Positions 36,257-45,590 of a DNA stretch of 64,000 nucleotides are shown piece after piece; the first letter of the stretch is position 1; each line of letters starts with the position of its first letter. Source of the stretch: Roseovarius sp. 217. GTDB lineage: Bacteria > Pseudomonadota > Alphaproteobacteria > Rhodobacterales > Rhodobacteraceae. The notes beneath the pieces are model-generated. The model was not told the origin of the DNA, made no database searches, and saw only the letters and a list, made by a program, of their open reading frames with translations. The position numbers and the translations under genes were made by a program. The stretch lies in the NCBI RefSeq assembly GCF_000152845.1, contig NZ_CH902584.1:2861073-2925072 (forward strand), read 5' to 3'.

Positions 36257-37678
36257 TCATGTGCCGCAAAAGGTGTTCTCGACAACCTCTGCCGGGGTGG
36301 GCGGACGTTTGAGATTGTCGGCCTCGGGTTGATCCACATAGGGATGGGCCAAAACGCGGAGCAGTCGCTGAAATGGCGCATAATCGCCTGCGACGGCGGA
36401 TTCGATCATGTGCTCGACCCGGTGATTGCGCGGGATGAAGGCAGGATTGGCGGCGCGCATCACGGCCTCGGGGTTATCCTCTTGCGCGATGCGGGCGCGC
36501 CAGAGCGGCTCCCATGTGTCAAAGGCGGCGCGGTCGAGAAACTGATCGCGCGCGGTGCCGTCGATGAGGCCGCGGAAGGTATTGGTGAAATCTGCCCGTC
36601 CCTCGGCCATGCGCGCGAGCAGGTCGGCAATTAGGGGGGCGTCTTGGGCGGTGGCCTCGGCAATCCCGATCTTGCGGCCAAAGGCACGGCGCCATTCGAC
36701 TTCGATCTGGTCGGGCATGGCATGGACCAGCGCGGTGAAATCTTCGATCGCTTCAGCCTGATCCGGCATCAGGGGCACCAGTGCCGTGGCCAATTGCGCC
36801 ATGTTCCAGACGATTACATGCGCCTGATTGTCATAGGCATAGCGGCCACGCGTATCAATCGAGCTGAACACGGTCTGCGGATGGTAGGTATCCATAAAGG
36901 CGCAGGGGCCATAGTCGATGGTTTCGCCCGAAATCGCGGTATTGTCAGTGTTCATCACCCCATGGATGAAACCGACGGACAACCAGCCCGCCACCAGTCG
37001 CGCTTGCCTTCGGATCACTTCGGCCAAGAGATGCGCAGGGCCCTCGATCAAGGGATAATGCCGCGCGACGGTATAGTCATAGAGCGCTTTCAGCCCCTCG
37101 ACGTCGCGTCGTGCCGCGAAATATTGGAAGGTGCCGACGCGCAGGTGGCTGGCCGCAACCCGTGTCAGCACCGCGCCGGGCAATCCACCGGCCTCGCGGT
37201 AGACTGGTTCGCCAGTCTCGACGGCAGCGAGCGCGCGCGTCGTGGGCAATCCAAGGGCGTGCATCGCTTCGGACACCAGATATTCGCGCAGGACCGGACC
37301 GAGCCAGGCGCGCCCGTCACCCATTCTGCTATAGGGGGTGGGACCCGAGCCTTTGAGTTGAATGTCCCGGCGTTGTCCGGTCCGGTCAATCACCTCGCCC
37401 AATAGCAGGGCACGTCCATCGCCCAACTGTGGAGAAAAGCCGCCGAATTGATGCCCCGCATAGACCTGCGCCAGAGGTGCGGCCCCTTGGGGCACGTCAT
37501 TGCCCGAGAACGTCCGTGCGAGATCGGCATCGGGGGTATCTGGAATACCAAGCTCCGACGCCAGTTCCCGGTTGAACTGGATCAGGCGTGGGGCGCGCAC
37601 GGCTAGGGCCGATTGCCGGGTGTAGAACCGCGCTGGCAATTGCGCATAGCTGTTTTGGAACGGAATCTCGAGTGTCAT
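36257..37678 (-). CDS. selO: SelO family protein adenylyltransferase (YdiU)
   Basis: SelO is a pseudokinase-fold enzyme that transfers AMP to Ser/Thr/Tyr of target proteins. The 473-residue protein has family blocks YAGHQFGGFSPQLGDGRA, IQLKGSGPTPYSRMGDGRA, GFIHGVMNTDN and ETIDYGPCAFMD. It ends FCGT: the selenocysteine position of eukaryotic SelO is ordinary cysteine here, as in most bacteria. The gene is monocistronic and converges on the helicase. Confidence 0.93.
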   Translation of the reverse strand: MTLEIPFQNSYAQLPARFYTRQSALAVRAPRLIQFNRELASELGIPDTPDADLARTFSGNDVPQGAAPLAQVYAGHQFGGFSPQLGDGRALLLGEVIDRTGQRRDIQLKGSGPTPYSRMGDGRAWLGPVLREYLVSEAMHALGLPTTRALAAVETGEPVYREAGGLPGAVLTRVAASHLRVGTFQYFAARRDVEGLKALYDYTVARHYPLIEGPAHLLAEVIRRQARLVAGWLSVGFIHGVMNTDNTAISGETIDYGPCAFMDTYHPQTVFSSIDTRGRYAYDNQAHVIVWNMAQLATALVPLMPDQAEAIEDFTALVHAMPDQIEVEWRRAFGRKIGIAEATAQDAPLIADLLARMAEGRADFTNTFRGLIDGTARDQFLDRAAFDTWEPLWRARIAQEDNPEAVMRAANPAFIPRNHRVEHMIESAVAGDYAPFQRLLRVLAHPYVDQPEADNLKRPPTPAEVVENTFCGT

Positions 37679-37710
37679 GCAGGTTACCTAGGGTCAAGCG
37701 GGGGAAAAGT

Positions 37711-38157
37711 CTACATTTCCCGCGTCAGAAGGCTGTACGCGTCACGCGGCAGAAACCTGAGTTTCTGATAAAGCTTTAACGCCTTCTCGTTGTCACGCCG
37801 CACCTCAAGATGCAATGCCTTCAATCCAGCACCGGCAAGGGCCTTGGGAAGGCTGATCATGACCTCGGTGCCGATGCCGCGCCCGCGCACGCCCGGACGG
37901 ATGTAGAATTCATCAACGTAGCCATCAAGTCCGCCAAATTCCACCGACCAGCCAAAACTCAAGACGATATAGCCGATGGGGGCGCGTCCGGGGCCAATGA
38001 GATAGACCACGCCATGCGGGCTGCCTTCGAGCATTGGCAAAAGTGCTGCGCGTCGCGTCGCGTCAGCCTGTGAGATGCCCGCCTCGTCATGAAAGGCGGC
38101 CACCAGCGGCAAAAGTCGGTCCAGATCGTCGGGCCGTGCGAGGGTGAGGGCGGTCAT
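37711..38157 (-). CDS. GNAT family N-acetyltransferase
   Basis: The 148-residue protein has the GNAT core. YVDEFYIRPGVRGRGIGTEV includes the acetyl-CoA pyrophosphate loop RGRGIG (101-106), and the C-terminal strand reads ALHLEVRRDNEKALKLYQKLRF. The substrate is unknown. It overlaps the nucleoside hydrolase by 4 bases, so it is the second gene of a two-gene unit. Confidence 0.88.
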   Translation of the reverse strand: MTALTLARPDDLDRLLPLVAAFHDEAGISQADATRRAALLPMLEGSPHGVVYLIGPGRAPIGYIVLSFGWSVEFGGLDGYVDEFYIRPGVRGRGIGTEVMISLPKALAGAGLKALHLEVRRDNEKALKLYQKLRFLPRDAYSLLTREM

Positions 38158-39095
38158 AGCCGGGCCAGCCTTTCGGTGAGCAGGTCAAAGAAGGCCTGTG
38201 CGTTGATATCGTGGACGAAGGTTGCATTGGCGGGTCTTCCGGTCACGCCCCACCAATCCACCACCGTCATACCCATCGTCAATTCCGATTGTGTTTCGAT
38301 TTCGACATTCACCTTGCGCGCCTTGAAAAGGTCAGGCCGCAGGAGCCAGCAGATTGTGCACGGATCATGCAGCGGAGCACCGTCTGCGCCATGGCGTTCC
38401 GGATGATATCGCTCGAAAAAGCCGGTCAAGGCAGCAACAGCGCGACCAACCCGTGATCCAATGCCGCGAAACGCTGCGTTGCGGGCGGGTGTCACCAGCG
38501 CCTTGTGCGTGACATCGAGGGGCAGCATGGTCAGGGGCACGCCTGAGGCCAGGACACGGGCAGCCGCCTCGGGATCGACATGAATGTTGAACTCTGCCGC
38601 CGGGGTCACATTGCCATGCGCCGTATGGGCGCCTCCCATCAGCACGATCTCTTGCACCCGCGCGACGATGTCGGGCGCCTTGGCAAAGGCCGTGGCAATA
38701 TTGGTGAGCGGTCCGATGGGCACCAGCGTCACTGTACCCGGTGGCCTCTCGCGCAGCGTATCGATGATGAAATCAACCGCGTTCTGGTCCTGCACGGGGA
38801 TCTGAGGGTCAGGAAGGTCCGGGCCATCGAGGCCTGAGCGGCCGTGCACATGCTCTGCCGTTACCAGATCGCGGCCAAGTGGGCGGTCGCATCCCGCAAA
38901 GACAGGCAGATCGGGACATCCGGCCAATTCGCAGATCATGCGTGCATTGCGGGTCGTCTGCGCAAGTGGCACATTGCCTGCCACGCAGGTGAGGCCCAGC
39001 ACATGAAGCGTCTCGGGACAGGCCAGCGCCAAGAGGATCGCCACCGCGTCATCCTGTCCGGGATCGGTGTCGATGATGATCTGCCGTGCCGTCAT
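38154..39095 (-). CDS. Inosine/uridine-preferring nucleoside hydrolase
   Basis: These calcium-dependent enzymes split nucleosides to ribose and free base for salvage. The 313-residue protein begins with IIIDTDPGQDDA (about 6-17), the calcium-binding aspartate cluster. It continues with LVPIGPLTNIATAF, VLMGGAHTAHGNVTPAAEFN and HDPCTICWLL. An upstream in-frame start at 39152 adds residues without family similarity. It lies upstream of the GNAT gene. Confidence 0.93.
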   Translation of the reverse strand: MTARQIIIDTDPGQDDAVAILLALACPETLHVLGLTCVAGNVPLAQTTRNARMICELAGCPDLPVFAGCDRPLGRDLVTAEHVHGRSGLDGPDLPDPQIPVQDQNAVDFIIDTLRERPPGTVTLVPIGPLTNIATAFAKAPDIVARVQEIVLMGGAHTAHGNVTPAAEFNIHVDPEAAARVLASGVPLTMLPLDVTHKALVTPARNAAFRGIGSRVGRAVAALTGFFERYHPERHGADGAPLHDPCTICWLLRPDLFKARKVNVEIETQSELTMGMTVVDWWGVTGRPANATFVHDINAQAFFDLLTERLARL

Positions 39096-39413
39096 GCCTG
39101 TCTCCGTCGCGCCGCGCGAACCATGCGGCGGATGCGTCCAAATGTCCACCAAGACTGTCAGGGGACTGCGGCGGGTCGCCGATCCGAATCAATCGGTCTC
39201 GAGAGAGATGCCGCGCCGCAGCAATTCAACGCATCCAGCAAACCGGCCCCATTGAGCCGCGAAGACCACGTGAAAATCCGTGCGACTGGCAAAAAATCGC
39301 ATAGATTTCCGCCTCTTGACCCGGCTTTCTGTTTGGGTTTCGCGGCATTCTGGCTATAGTCCCCTGCAACTGCCACAAAGTTACAAACAATAAGGCCGGG
39401 GGAGAGACCACCG
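39096..39413. other. 318-base intergenic region before ihfB
   Basis: No open frame with gene-like features and no RNA gene was recognised. The distal part is an ordinary leader between divergent genes, and the last 80 bases are AT-richer and carry the ihfB promoter candidate. Confidence 0.6.
39334..39361 (+). promoter_or_regulatory. Candidate promoter of ihfB
   Basis: TTGGGT and TATAGT are separated by 16 bases, with the -10 box about 53 bases before the ihfB ATG. The -10 match is good and the -35 weak. Confidence 0.4.
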
Positions 39414-39695
39414 ATGATCCGATCGGAACTGATCCAGAAAATCGCTGACGAAAATCCGCATCTCTATCAGCGCGACGTCGAGCGTATCGTCAATACCATC
39501 TTCAACGCGATCACCGACGCGCTTGCCGAAGGCAATCGGGTCGAGTTGCGCGGGTTTGGTGCGTTCTCGGTGAAAAAGCGGGATGCGCGCACGGGTCGCA
39601 ATCCACGCACCGGCGAAAGCGTGCATGTTGAGGAGAAATACGTGCCCTTCTTCAAGACGGGCAAGCTCTTGCGTGACCGGCTCAACGGAAAGTAA
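39414..39695 (+). CDS. ihfB: Integration host factor subunit beta
   Basis: IHF bends DNA sharply at specific sites and acts in replication, recombination and transcription. The 93-residue protein has the HU/IHF fold. The beta-arm motif [24 protein letters not shown] includes the intercalating proline, and the N-terminus [17 protein letters not shown] is typical of the beta subunit. It heads a tight group with lapA and trpF. Confidence 0.95.
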   Translation: MIRSELIQKIADENPHLYQRDVERIVNTIFNAITDALAEGNRVELRGFGAFSVKKRDARTGRNPRTGESVHVEEKYVPFFKTGKLLRDRLNGK

Positions 39696-39698
39696 CTC

Positions 39699-40049
39699 AT
39701 GCGCTATATCCGCTATGCCTCGATTGCCATCTTTGCCCTAGCGCTTGTGCTGATTGCATTGGCCAATCGCGGGGTCGTGACCCTGCGGGTGCTGCCTGAC
39801 GAGTTGGCAGGCTTTGCCGCGCTCAACCCAACCTATGATGTGCCGCTCTTTATCGTGATATTCGGTGGCATTCTCATGGGGTTGATCGTCGGGTTCATCT
39901 GGGAATGGATTCGCGAGGCTGGGGAACGGGCGGCAGCGGCGCGGCAGGCGCGCGAGTTGGCAAGCCTGAGAGCCGAGGTCAAGCGTCTCAAGGGTGAGCG
40001 GCATCAGGGCAAGGATGAAGTTCTGGCGCTCTTGGATCAAGCAAGCTAA
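39699..40049 (+). CDS. LapA-domain membrane protein
   Basis: The 116-residue protein has two membrane helices (about 5-22 and 47-70). A cytosolic coiled coil rich in Arg, Ala and Glu follows (EAGERAAAARQARELASLRAEVKRL). This is the LapA (DUF1049) layout, a lipopolysaccharide-assembly-type small membrane protein whose alphaproteobacterial role is not known. It lies three bases after ihfB and nine before trpF. Confidence 0.8.
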   Translation: MRYIRYASIAIFALALVLIALANRGVVTLRVLPDELAGFAALNPTYDVPLFIVIFGGILMGLIVGFIWEWIREAGERAAAARQARELASLRAEVKRLKGERHQGKDEVLALLDQAS

Positions 40050-40058
40050 ACCGCGCGC

Positions 40059-40703
40059 ATGACCAGAGATATTCGTGTCAAGATTTGCGGCCTGACCGCC
40101 GCCACCGACGTGTCTGCGGCAGTGGCTGCCGGTGCCGCCTATGTCGGGTTCGTTTTCTTTGAGAAATCGCCGCGTCATGTGACCTGTGCGCAGGCGCGTA
40201 GTCTCGCGCTTGACGTGCCTTTGGGCGTTGCCAAGGTGGCGCTGACAGTGGATGCAGATAACGCGGCGCTGGACGCTTTGACGGAGCTCGTCCCTCTCGA
40301 TTTCCTGCAATTGCATGGAAACGAGAGCCCGGCGCGTGTGGCCGAGGTCAAGGCGCGGTATGGCCTGCCGGTGATCAAGGCCATCGGGATCGCCGAAGCG
40401 ACCGATCTCGCGCAGATCGACGTTTATAGCGGCGTGGCCGCTCAGCTTTTGATCGACGCCAAGCCACCACCGGGGGCGACACGACCGGGCGGCAATGCGC
40501 TGGCCTTTGACTGGGGGTTGATCGCGGGGCGTGACTGGTCCTTGCCTTGGCTCTTGGCGGGGGGGCTGACCCCCGAGAACGTGGCCGAGGCGGTGGCGCG
40601 CACGGGCGCGCGGCAACTCGATGTCTCGACCGGGGTCGAGGTTGCGCCGGGGATCAAGGATGCGGGTCTGATCCGCGCCTTTATTGACAACGCCCAAGGC
40701 TAG
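40059..40703 (+). CDS. trpF: Phosphoribosylanthranilate isomerase
   Basis: TrpF catalyses the Amadori rearrangement in tryptophan synthesis. The 214-residue TIM barrel begins with VKICGLT, containing the catalytic cysteine. It has FLQLHGNES and the phosphate-binding [12 protein letters not shown], with the catalytic aspartate in [13 protein letters not shown]. Confidence 0.95.
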   Translation: MTRDIRVKICGLTAATDVSAAVAAGAAYVGFVFFEKSPRHVTCAQARSLALDVPLGVAKVALTVDADNAALDALTELVPLDFLQLHGNESPARVAEVKARYGLPVIKAIGIAEATDLAQIDVYSGVAAQLLIDAKPPPGATRPGGNALAFDWGLIAGRDWSLPWLLAGGLTPENVAEAVARTGARQLDVSTGVEVAPGIKDAGLIRAFIDNAQG

Positions 40704-40736
40704 GTCATGCTGGCCCCGCAAGAGGAGGCTGACGTG

Positions 40737-41354
40737 ATGGACGATCTGAGCGACGTTTACGGTGCCAAGACGCCTGAGCAATCCCGCGCGATCTATAACG
40801 ATTGGGCGCAGAGCTATGACGCAGATAATCTGGCACGTGGGTTTCGGCTTCCTGCCCTTGGGGCCGCTATGTTTGCACGCTTTATGGACCGGAGCGACGG
40901 GCCGGTGCTGGATGCCGCCTGTGGCACCGGGCTGGTGGGCGAGAGCCTGCGGATTCTGGGGTATGGCCCGATCACCGGCTGTGACCTCTCGCCCGGCATG
41001 CTGGCGGCGGCGCAGGCAACGGGGCAATATGCCGATCTGGTCGAGGCGGAGATGGGCAGCGGTCTGCCCTTTGCCGATGACAGCTTTGCTGGCTTTGTCT
41101 GCGTGGGTGCCTTTGGCCCCGGTCATGCCCCGGCTGAGAGCCTCATTCATCTGAGCCGCGTGACGCGCCCCGGCGGTATCGGCGTGTTCAATCTGCTCGA
41201 GGCGACGTGGAAGGCGCAGGGGTTTCAATCGGTGCTGGAATCGCTGGTGGACAGTGGCCAGATCCATATCGCGCAGCGCTCTGAGCCGTTTTTGCCCTTT
41301 CTGTTGGCCGAACCGGACCTCTGGTCGCGGCTCTATGTGATCCGTCGGCTCTGA
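40737..41354 (+). CDS. Class I SAM-dependent methyltransferase
   Basis: The 205-residue protein has the SAM-binding motif VLDAACGTGLVGE, the acidic-loop segment GCDLSPGML and a late RVTRPGGIGVFNL. The target is unknown. The ATG giving MDDLSDVYGAKTPEQ is preceded by GAGGAGG at 9 bases, preferred over an ATG at 40707. It sits between trpF and trpB, which are commonly adjacent in relatives. Confidence 0.85.
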   Translation: MDDLSDVYGAKTPEQSRAIYNDWAQSYDADNLARGFRLPALGAAMFARFMDRSDGPVLDAACGTGLVGESLRILGYGPITGCDLSPGMLAAAQATGQYADLVEAEMGSGLPFADDSFAGFVCVGAFGPGHAPAESLIHLSRVTRPGGIGVFNLLEATWKAQGFQSVLESLVDSGQIHIAQRSEPFLPFLLAEPDLWSRLYVIRRL

Positions 41355-41435
41355 ACGCCCCGCTTTTCGCTGGAAAATCCCCCGCGCGTCCCATATTCAA
41401 CCTCAGACTTTCCCGAATGACAAAGGCCAGAGACA

Positions 41436-42662
41436 ATGAATGATCTCTTCAACAGCTTTATGACCGGTCCTGATGAAAAAGGCCGGTTCGGCGATTTCGG
41501 CGGGCGGTTCGTATCGGAAACCCTGATGCCGCTCATTCTGGAACTGGAACAGCAGTATGAGCACGCCAAGACCGATCAGAGCTTCTGGGATGAGATGCAT
41601 GATCTGTGGACGCATTACGTGGGCCGCCCTTCGCCGCTCTATTATGCCGACCGGCTGACGCAGCATCTGGGCGGGGCCAAGATCTATCTCAAACGGGATG
41701 AATTGAACCACACGGGCGCACACAAGATCAACAATGTGCTGGGCCAGATCATCCTTGCGCGCCGCATGGGCAAGAAGCGGATCATCGCGGAAACCGGCGC
41801 GGGGCAGCATGGGGTGGCGACGGCCACGGTCTGCGCCAAGTTCGGGCTGCAATGCGTCGTCTATATGGGCGCGCATGATGTCGAGCGGCAATCACCCAAT
41901 GTGTTTCGCATGCGGCTCTTGGGGGCAGAGGTGGTGCCGGTGACCAGTGGCCGGGGCACGCTCAAGGACGCGATGAATGACGCGCTGCGCGATTGGGTCA
42001 CGAATGTGCGCGACACGTTCTATTGCATCGGCACGGTGGCGGGGCCGCATCCCTATCCGGCGATGGTGCGCGATTTCCAGTCGATCATCGGCAAGGAAAC
42101 CAAAGAACAGATGCAGGCCGCTGAAGGGCGTTTGCCCGACACGCTGGTTGCCGCGATTGGCGGTGGATCGAACGCGATGGGGCTGTTTTACCCGTTCCTT
42201 GATGATCCGACCGTGAATATTATCGGGGTCGAGGCCGGGGGCCATGGCGTGGACGACCGGATGGAGCATTGCGCGAGCCTGACTGGCGGGCGGCCCGGTG
42301 TGCTACATGGCAATCGCACGTATCTCTTGCAGGATGCTGATGGGCAGATCCTTGAGGGGCATTCGATCTCGGCCGGGCTCGATTATCCGGGGATTGGGCC
42401 TGAGCATAGCTGGCTGCATGAGACGGGTCGGGCCAAGTATGTCTCGATCACCGATGTCGAGGCGCTGGAGGCATTCCAGCTCTGCTGTGCGCAGGAGGGG
42501 ATCATCCCGGCGCTGGAACCCAGCCACGCCCTTGCCCATGTGATGAAGATTGCGCCGACGCTGCCACACGATCACCTGCTGGTCATGAACATGTGTGGTC
42601 GTGGCGACAAGGACATCTTTACCGTCGCCAAGCATCTGGGGTTCGATATCAAGACCAGTTGA
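41436..42662 (+). CDS. trpB: Tryptophan synthase beta chain
   Basis: TrpB joins indole and serine with pyridoxal phosphate. The 408-residue protein has the Schiff-base lysine K97 in HTGAHKINN and the phosphate-binding GGGSNAMG. Conserved [13 protein letters not shown] carries the catalytic glutamate. A strong terminator follows, and trpA is not in the window next to it. Confidence 0.97.
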   Translation: MNDLFNSFMTGPDEKGRFGDFGGRFVSETLMPLILELEQQYEHAKTDQSFWDEMHDLWTHYVGRPSPLYYADRLTQHLGGAKIYLKRDELNHTGAHKINNVLGQIILARRMGKKRIIAETGAGQHGVATATVCAKFGLQCVVYMGAHDVERQSPNVFRMRLLGAEVVPVTSGRGTLKDAMNDALRDWVTNVRDTFYCIGTVAGPHPYPAMVRDFQSIIGKETKEQMQAAEGRLPDTLVAAIGGGSNAMGLFYPFLDDPTVNIIGVEAGGHGVDDRMEHCASLTGGRPGVLHGNRTYLLQDADGQILEGHSISAGLDYPGIGPEHSWLHETGRAKYVSITDVEALEAFQLCCAQEGIIPALEPSHALAHVMKIAPTLPHDHLLVMNMCGRGDKDIFTVAKHLGFDIKTS

Positions 42663-42670
42663 GCCTGACA

Positions 42671-42691
42671 GGGCGGGCAAGTCCCGCCTTT
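42671..42691 (+). terminator. Intrinsic terminator after trpB
   Basis: GGCGGG-CAAGT-CCCGCC followed by TTTAT lies 9 bases after the trpB stop and ends just before the convergent gene's stop. Confidence 0.75.
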
Positions 42692-42692
42692 A

Positions 42693-43088
42693 TCAGATCT
42701 TGAAAGCATCATCCACCGGCACCTGAAGGGCCGTGGCGAGGGCATTGGTCTGACTGGCCATGCCGATCACCGACAAGAGTTCACCGTGCTGTGCGGGTGT
42801 CATCCCCTTGGCGCGCGCTGCTGCGGTGTGGGAATGAGCGCAGTATTCGCAGCCATTGGCGACCGAAACGGCGATATAAATCAATTCCTTGGTCAGCGGA
42901 TCAAGGGTGCCGGGGCCCATCACGGATTTGAGCCGTTCCCATGTTGCGAGCAGGAGGGCCGGGTCATGCGCGAGGGCCCGCCAGAAATTATTGATGACAT
43001 CGCTGCCCCGCGTGGCGCGGATGTCGTCAAAGACGGCGCGCACTTCGGGGCTGGCTTCGACATCGCTGATCAGGGTTACAGTGGCCAT
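42693..43088 (-). CDS. Carboxymuconolactone decarboxylase/AhpD-like protein
   Basis: The 131-residue protein carries the AhpD-type redox signature CEYCAHSH (CxxC followed by histidine), in VSVANGCEYCAHSHTAAARAKG. It is more likely an alkylhydroperoxidase-like thiol enzyme than a true decarboxylase. The ATG giving MATVTLISDVEASP lies four bases past the DUF2237 stop, so the two are probably co-translated. Confidence 0.88.
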   Translation of the reverse strand: MATVTLISDVEASPEVRAVFDDIRATRGSDVINNFWRALAHDPALLLATWERLKSVMGPGTLDPLTKELIYIAVSVANGCEYCAHSHTAAARAKGMTPAQHGELLSVIGMASQTNALATALQVPVDDAFKI

Positions 43089-43092
43089 CCTG

Positions 43093-43473
43093 TCAGCTCT
43101 CGGGGGCGGCGTTTTGTTGCAGCGCCTCCAGTGGCACGATCTCGAGGGCGCGCACATGGGTGGCGTCGAGCCGCACCATCGGTGCGCAACCCTCGTCATG
43201 GGCCTGAAGAAAGCGCGCGGCGCAGAGGCACCATTGATCGCCCGGTTTCAGACCGGGAAACTGGAATTCAGGGCGGGGGGTGCTGAGATCATTGCCGACA
43301 TATTTGGAAAAGGCCAGAAATTCGGCGGTCATCAGGGCGCAGACCGTGTGGCTGCCGTGATCCTCGGCGCAGGTGTTGCAGTGGCCGTCACGGAAGTAGC
43401 CGGTCAGCGGCGCGGAGGAGCACGGCTCCAGCGCCTCGCCCAGAACATTGCGGGCTTCATCCATGATCGTCAT
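43093..43473 (-). CDS. DUF2237 family protein
   Basis: The 126-residue protein matches DUF2237: NVLGEALEPCSSAPLTGYFRDGHCNTC, EDHGSHTVCALMTAEFLAFSK and GLKPGDQWCLCAARFLQA. The many conserved cysteines suggest metal binding or redox chemistry, but no function is established. AAAGGA lies eight bases before the ATG. It follows mazG with a 63-base gap. Confidence 0.85.
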   Translation of the reverse strand: MTIMDEARNVLGEALEPCSSAPLTGYFRDGHCNTCAEDHGSHTVCALMTAEFLAFSKYVGNDLSTPRPEFQFPGLKPGDQWCLCAARFLQAHDEGCAPMVRLDATHVRALEIVPLEALQQNAAPES

Positions 43474-43536
43474 TGACTTGATCCTTTCATTCTTAGGCTG
43501 AGAGTGGCGGGTTTCTGGCGTCGTTACAAGCGGTTG

Positions 43537-44352
43537 TCAGGCGCGCTCCTCCGCTTTGGCCTGATCCCAGAGTGTATCCATCTCAGCCAGATCCGACTCG
43601 GGTGGGGTTTTGCCGCGTTCGGCCAAAAGCGCTTCGATCCGCTCGAATCGGCGGGTGAATTTGGCGTTGGCGCGACGCAGGGCGGTTTCGGGACAGAGCT
43701 TCATATGCCGCGCGAGATTGGCCATGACAAAGAGAAGGTCGCCAAACTCCTCTTCAACTGCATCCTGGGTCAACTCGGTTGCAGCTTCATGCAATTCATC
43801 AACTTCTTCTCGTATCTTATTGAGAACATGGGAAGAGTCCGGCCAATCAAAGCCCACACGCGCGGCGCGTTTCTGGAGTTTGACGGCGCGCAGGAGCGCA
43901 GGCAGGCCAAGGGCCACACCGTCCAGTGTGCCGGTCTTGGCCTCGGCGGCGCGTTCGGCGGCCTTGACCACCTCCCAGTCGCGGGTCTGTTGTTCGGCGG
44001 TTTTGTCGCGACTCTCAACGCCAAAGACATGTGGGTGACGTGCGACCATCTTGTCGGAAATGGCATTGGCCACGTCCATCACGTCAAACAGGCCACGATC
44101 CTGCGCAATTTGGGCATGAAACACCACCTGCAAGAGAAGATCCCCCAATTCACCACGTAGATCCTGCCAATTTTCCTGTTCGATGGCATCCGCAACTTCG
44201 TAAGCCTCCTCAATGGTATAGGGGGCGATGCTGGCGAAATCCTGCTCGACATCCCACGGGCATCCGGTGTCAGGATCACGCAGGCGGGCCATGATGGCGA
44301 TGAGGCGGGGCAATCCGCCGCGGGGATCGTGGATGAGCGTATCGTCAGGCAT
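43537..44352 (-). CDS. mazG: Nucleoside triphosphate pyrophosphohydrolase MazG
   Basis: MazG hydrolyses (d)NTPs to monophosphates and pyrophosphate, cleaning the pool of damaged nucleotides. The 271-residue protein has two MazG domains. The first has CPWDVEQDF and metal-binding EEAYEVADAIEQ with GELGDLLLQVVFH. The second has EVDELHEA and EEFGDLLFVMANLARH. It heads a minus-strand group with DUF2237 and the AhpD-like gene. Confidence 0.93.
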   Translation of the reverse strand: MPDDTLIHDPRGGLPRLIAIMARLRDPDTGCPWDVEQDFASIAPYTIEEAYEVADAIEQENWQDLRGELGDLLLQVVFHAQIAQDRGLFDVMDVANAISDKMVARHPHVFGVESRDKTAEQQTRDWEVVKAAERAAEAKTGTLDGVALGLPALLRAVKLQKRAARVGFDWPDSSHVLNKIREEVDELHEAATELTQDAVEEEFGDLLFVMANLARHMKLCPETALRRANAKFTRRFERIEALLAERGKTPPESDLAEMDTLWDQAKAEERA

Positions 44353-44414
44353 TGCAGCGGCCTCGTCTTTGGGGTTGAGTGGACCCTGACGCGAGAATGA
44401 AGGGATGTCCAGAG

Positions 44415-45578
44415 ATGGCCGTGATCAACCGAATTGCCGGATTCTCAGAGGAAATGACGGCCTGGCGCAGGCATCTGCATGCCAATCCCGAATTGGGGTT
44501 CGATTGCCACAAAACGGCGGCCTTTGTGGTCGAGCGATTGCGGGACTTCGGCATCACGCAGATCGAGACCGGTGTGGCGACCAGTGGGGTTGTCGCGGTG
44601 ATCGAGGGCCAAGGCGAGGGGCCGTGCATCGGGCTGCGCGCCGATATGGACGCGCTGCCGATGACCGAAGTCACCGGGCTCGATTATGCCAGCCAGACCC
44701 CCGGCAAGATGCATGCCTGCGGCCACGACGGGCATACGACGATGCTGCTTGGCGCGGCTAAGTACCTTGCAGAGACACGGAATTTTGCCGGTAAAGTGGT
44801 GCTGATCTTTCAACCTGCCGAAGAGGGTCCGGGCGGGGGACGCATCATGGTCGAAGAGGGCGCGCTGAGCCGCTATGGGGTGGAGCAGGTCTATGCGCTC
44901 CATACCCTGCCGGGGGTGCCTGCGGGCACGTTCGAGACCACGCCGGGGCCGATCATGGCGGCGGTGGATACGCTGCATATCGACGTGATTGGGCGGGGCG
45001 GGCATGGCGCCATGCCGCATGAGACACGCGATCCGGTGGTGGCGGCTGTGGCCATTGTGCAGGGCATCCAAACGATTGTCAGCCGCAACCGTAACCCCTT
45101 GGATGATCTGGTTATTTCGGTGACGCAGATCCATACCGGCACGGTCGATAACGTCATCCCCGAGACCGCCTATATCAACGCCACCATCCGGACATTCACG
45201 CCCGAGGTGCAGGAGATGGTGCATCGCCGGTTGCGAGAGGTTACAGAGGGCGTGGCCGTTGGCTATGGCGTGCGGGCGGAGGTGCGGATTGATCTGGGAT
45301 ACCCCGCCACCTACAATGACGCAGAGAAAACCGCCTTTGCCGCAGAGGTCGCGCGGGAGGTTGTGGGCGAAGGATTGGTCATCGCGGATCGCCCGCGTGA
45401 AATGGGGGCCGAGGATTTTTCCTATATGCTGCAAGAGCTTCCGGGGTCTTATCTGTTTCTTGGGCAAGGCGTCGGGCCGGGGCTGCACCATCCCGGGTTC
45501 AATTTCAACGATGCGGTGGCCCCGGTGGGTGCCTCGTTCTTTGCGCGGCTGGTCGAGCGCGCGCAGCCTCTTGGCTGA
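44415..45578 (+). CDS. M20-family amidohydrolase (hippurate hydrolase-like)
   Basis: These dinuclear metal enzymes hydrolyse N-acyl amino acids or similar amides. The 387-residue protein has HANPELGFDCHKTAAFV, GLRADMDALPM, the metal motif MHACGHDGHTTML, QPAEEGPGGG and a late GAEDFSYM. The dimerisation domain lies in the middle. The ATG giving MAVINRIAGF has AAGGGA upstream. The agmatinase-type gene starts 12 bases later, which suggests joint use in nitrogen compound breakdown. Confidence 0.9.
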   Translation: MAVINRIAGFSEEMTAWRRHLHANPELGFDCHKTAAFVVERLRDFGITQIETGVATSGVVAVIEGQGEGPCIGLRADMDALPMTEVTGLDYASQTPGKMHACGHDGHTTMLLGAAKYLAETRNFAGKVVLIFQPAEEGPGGGRIMVEEGALSRYGVEQVYALHTLPGVPAGTFETTPGPIMAAVDTLHIDVIGRGGHGAMPHETRDPVVAAVAIVQGIQTIVSRNRNPLDDLVISVTQIHTGTVDNVIPETAYINATIRTFTPEVQEMVHRRLREVTEGVAVGYGVRAEVRIDLGYPATYNDAEKTAFAAEVAREVVGEGLVIADRPREMGAEDFSYMLQELPGSYLFLGQGVGPGLHHPGFNFNDAVAPVGASFFARLVERAQPLG

Positions 45579-45590
45579 AGGAGACAAGCC

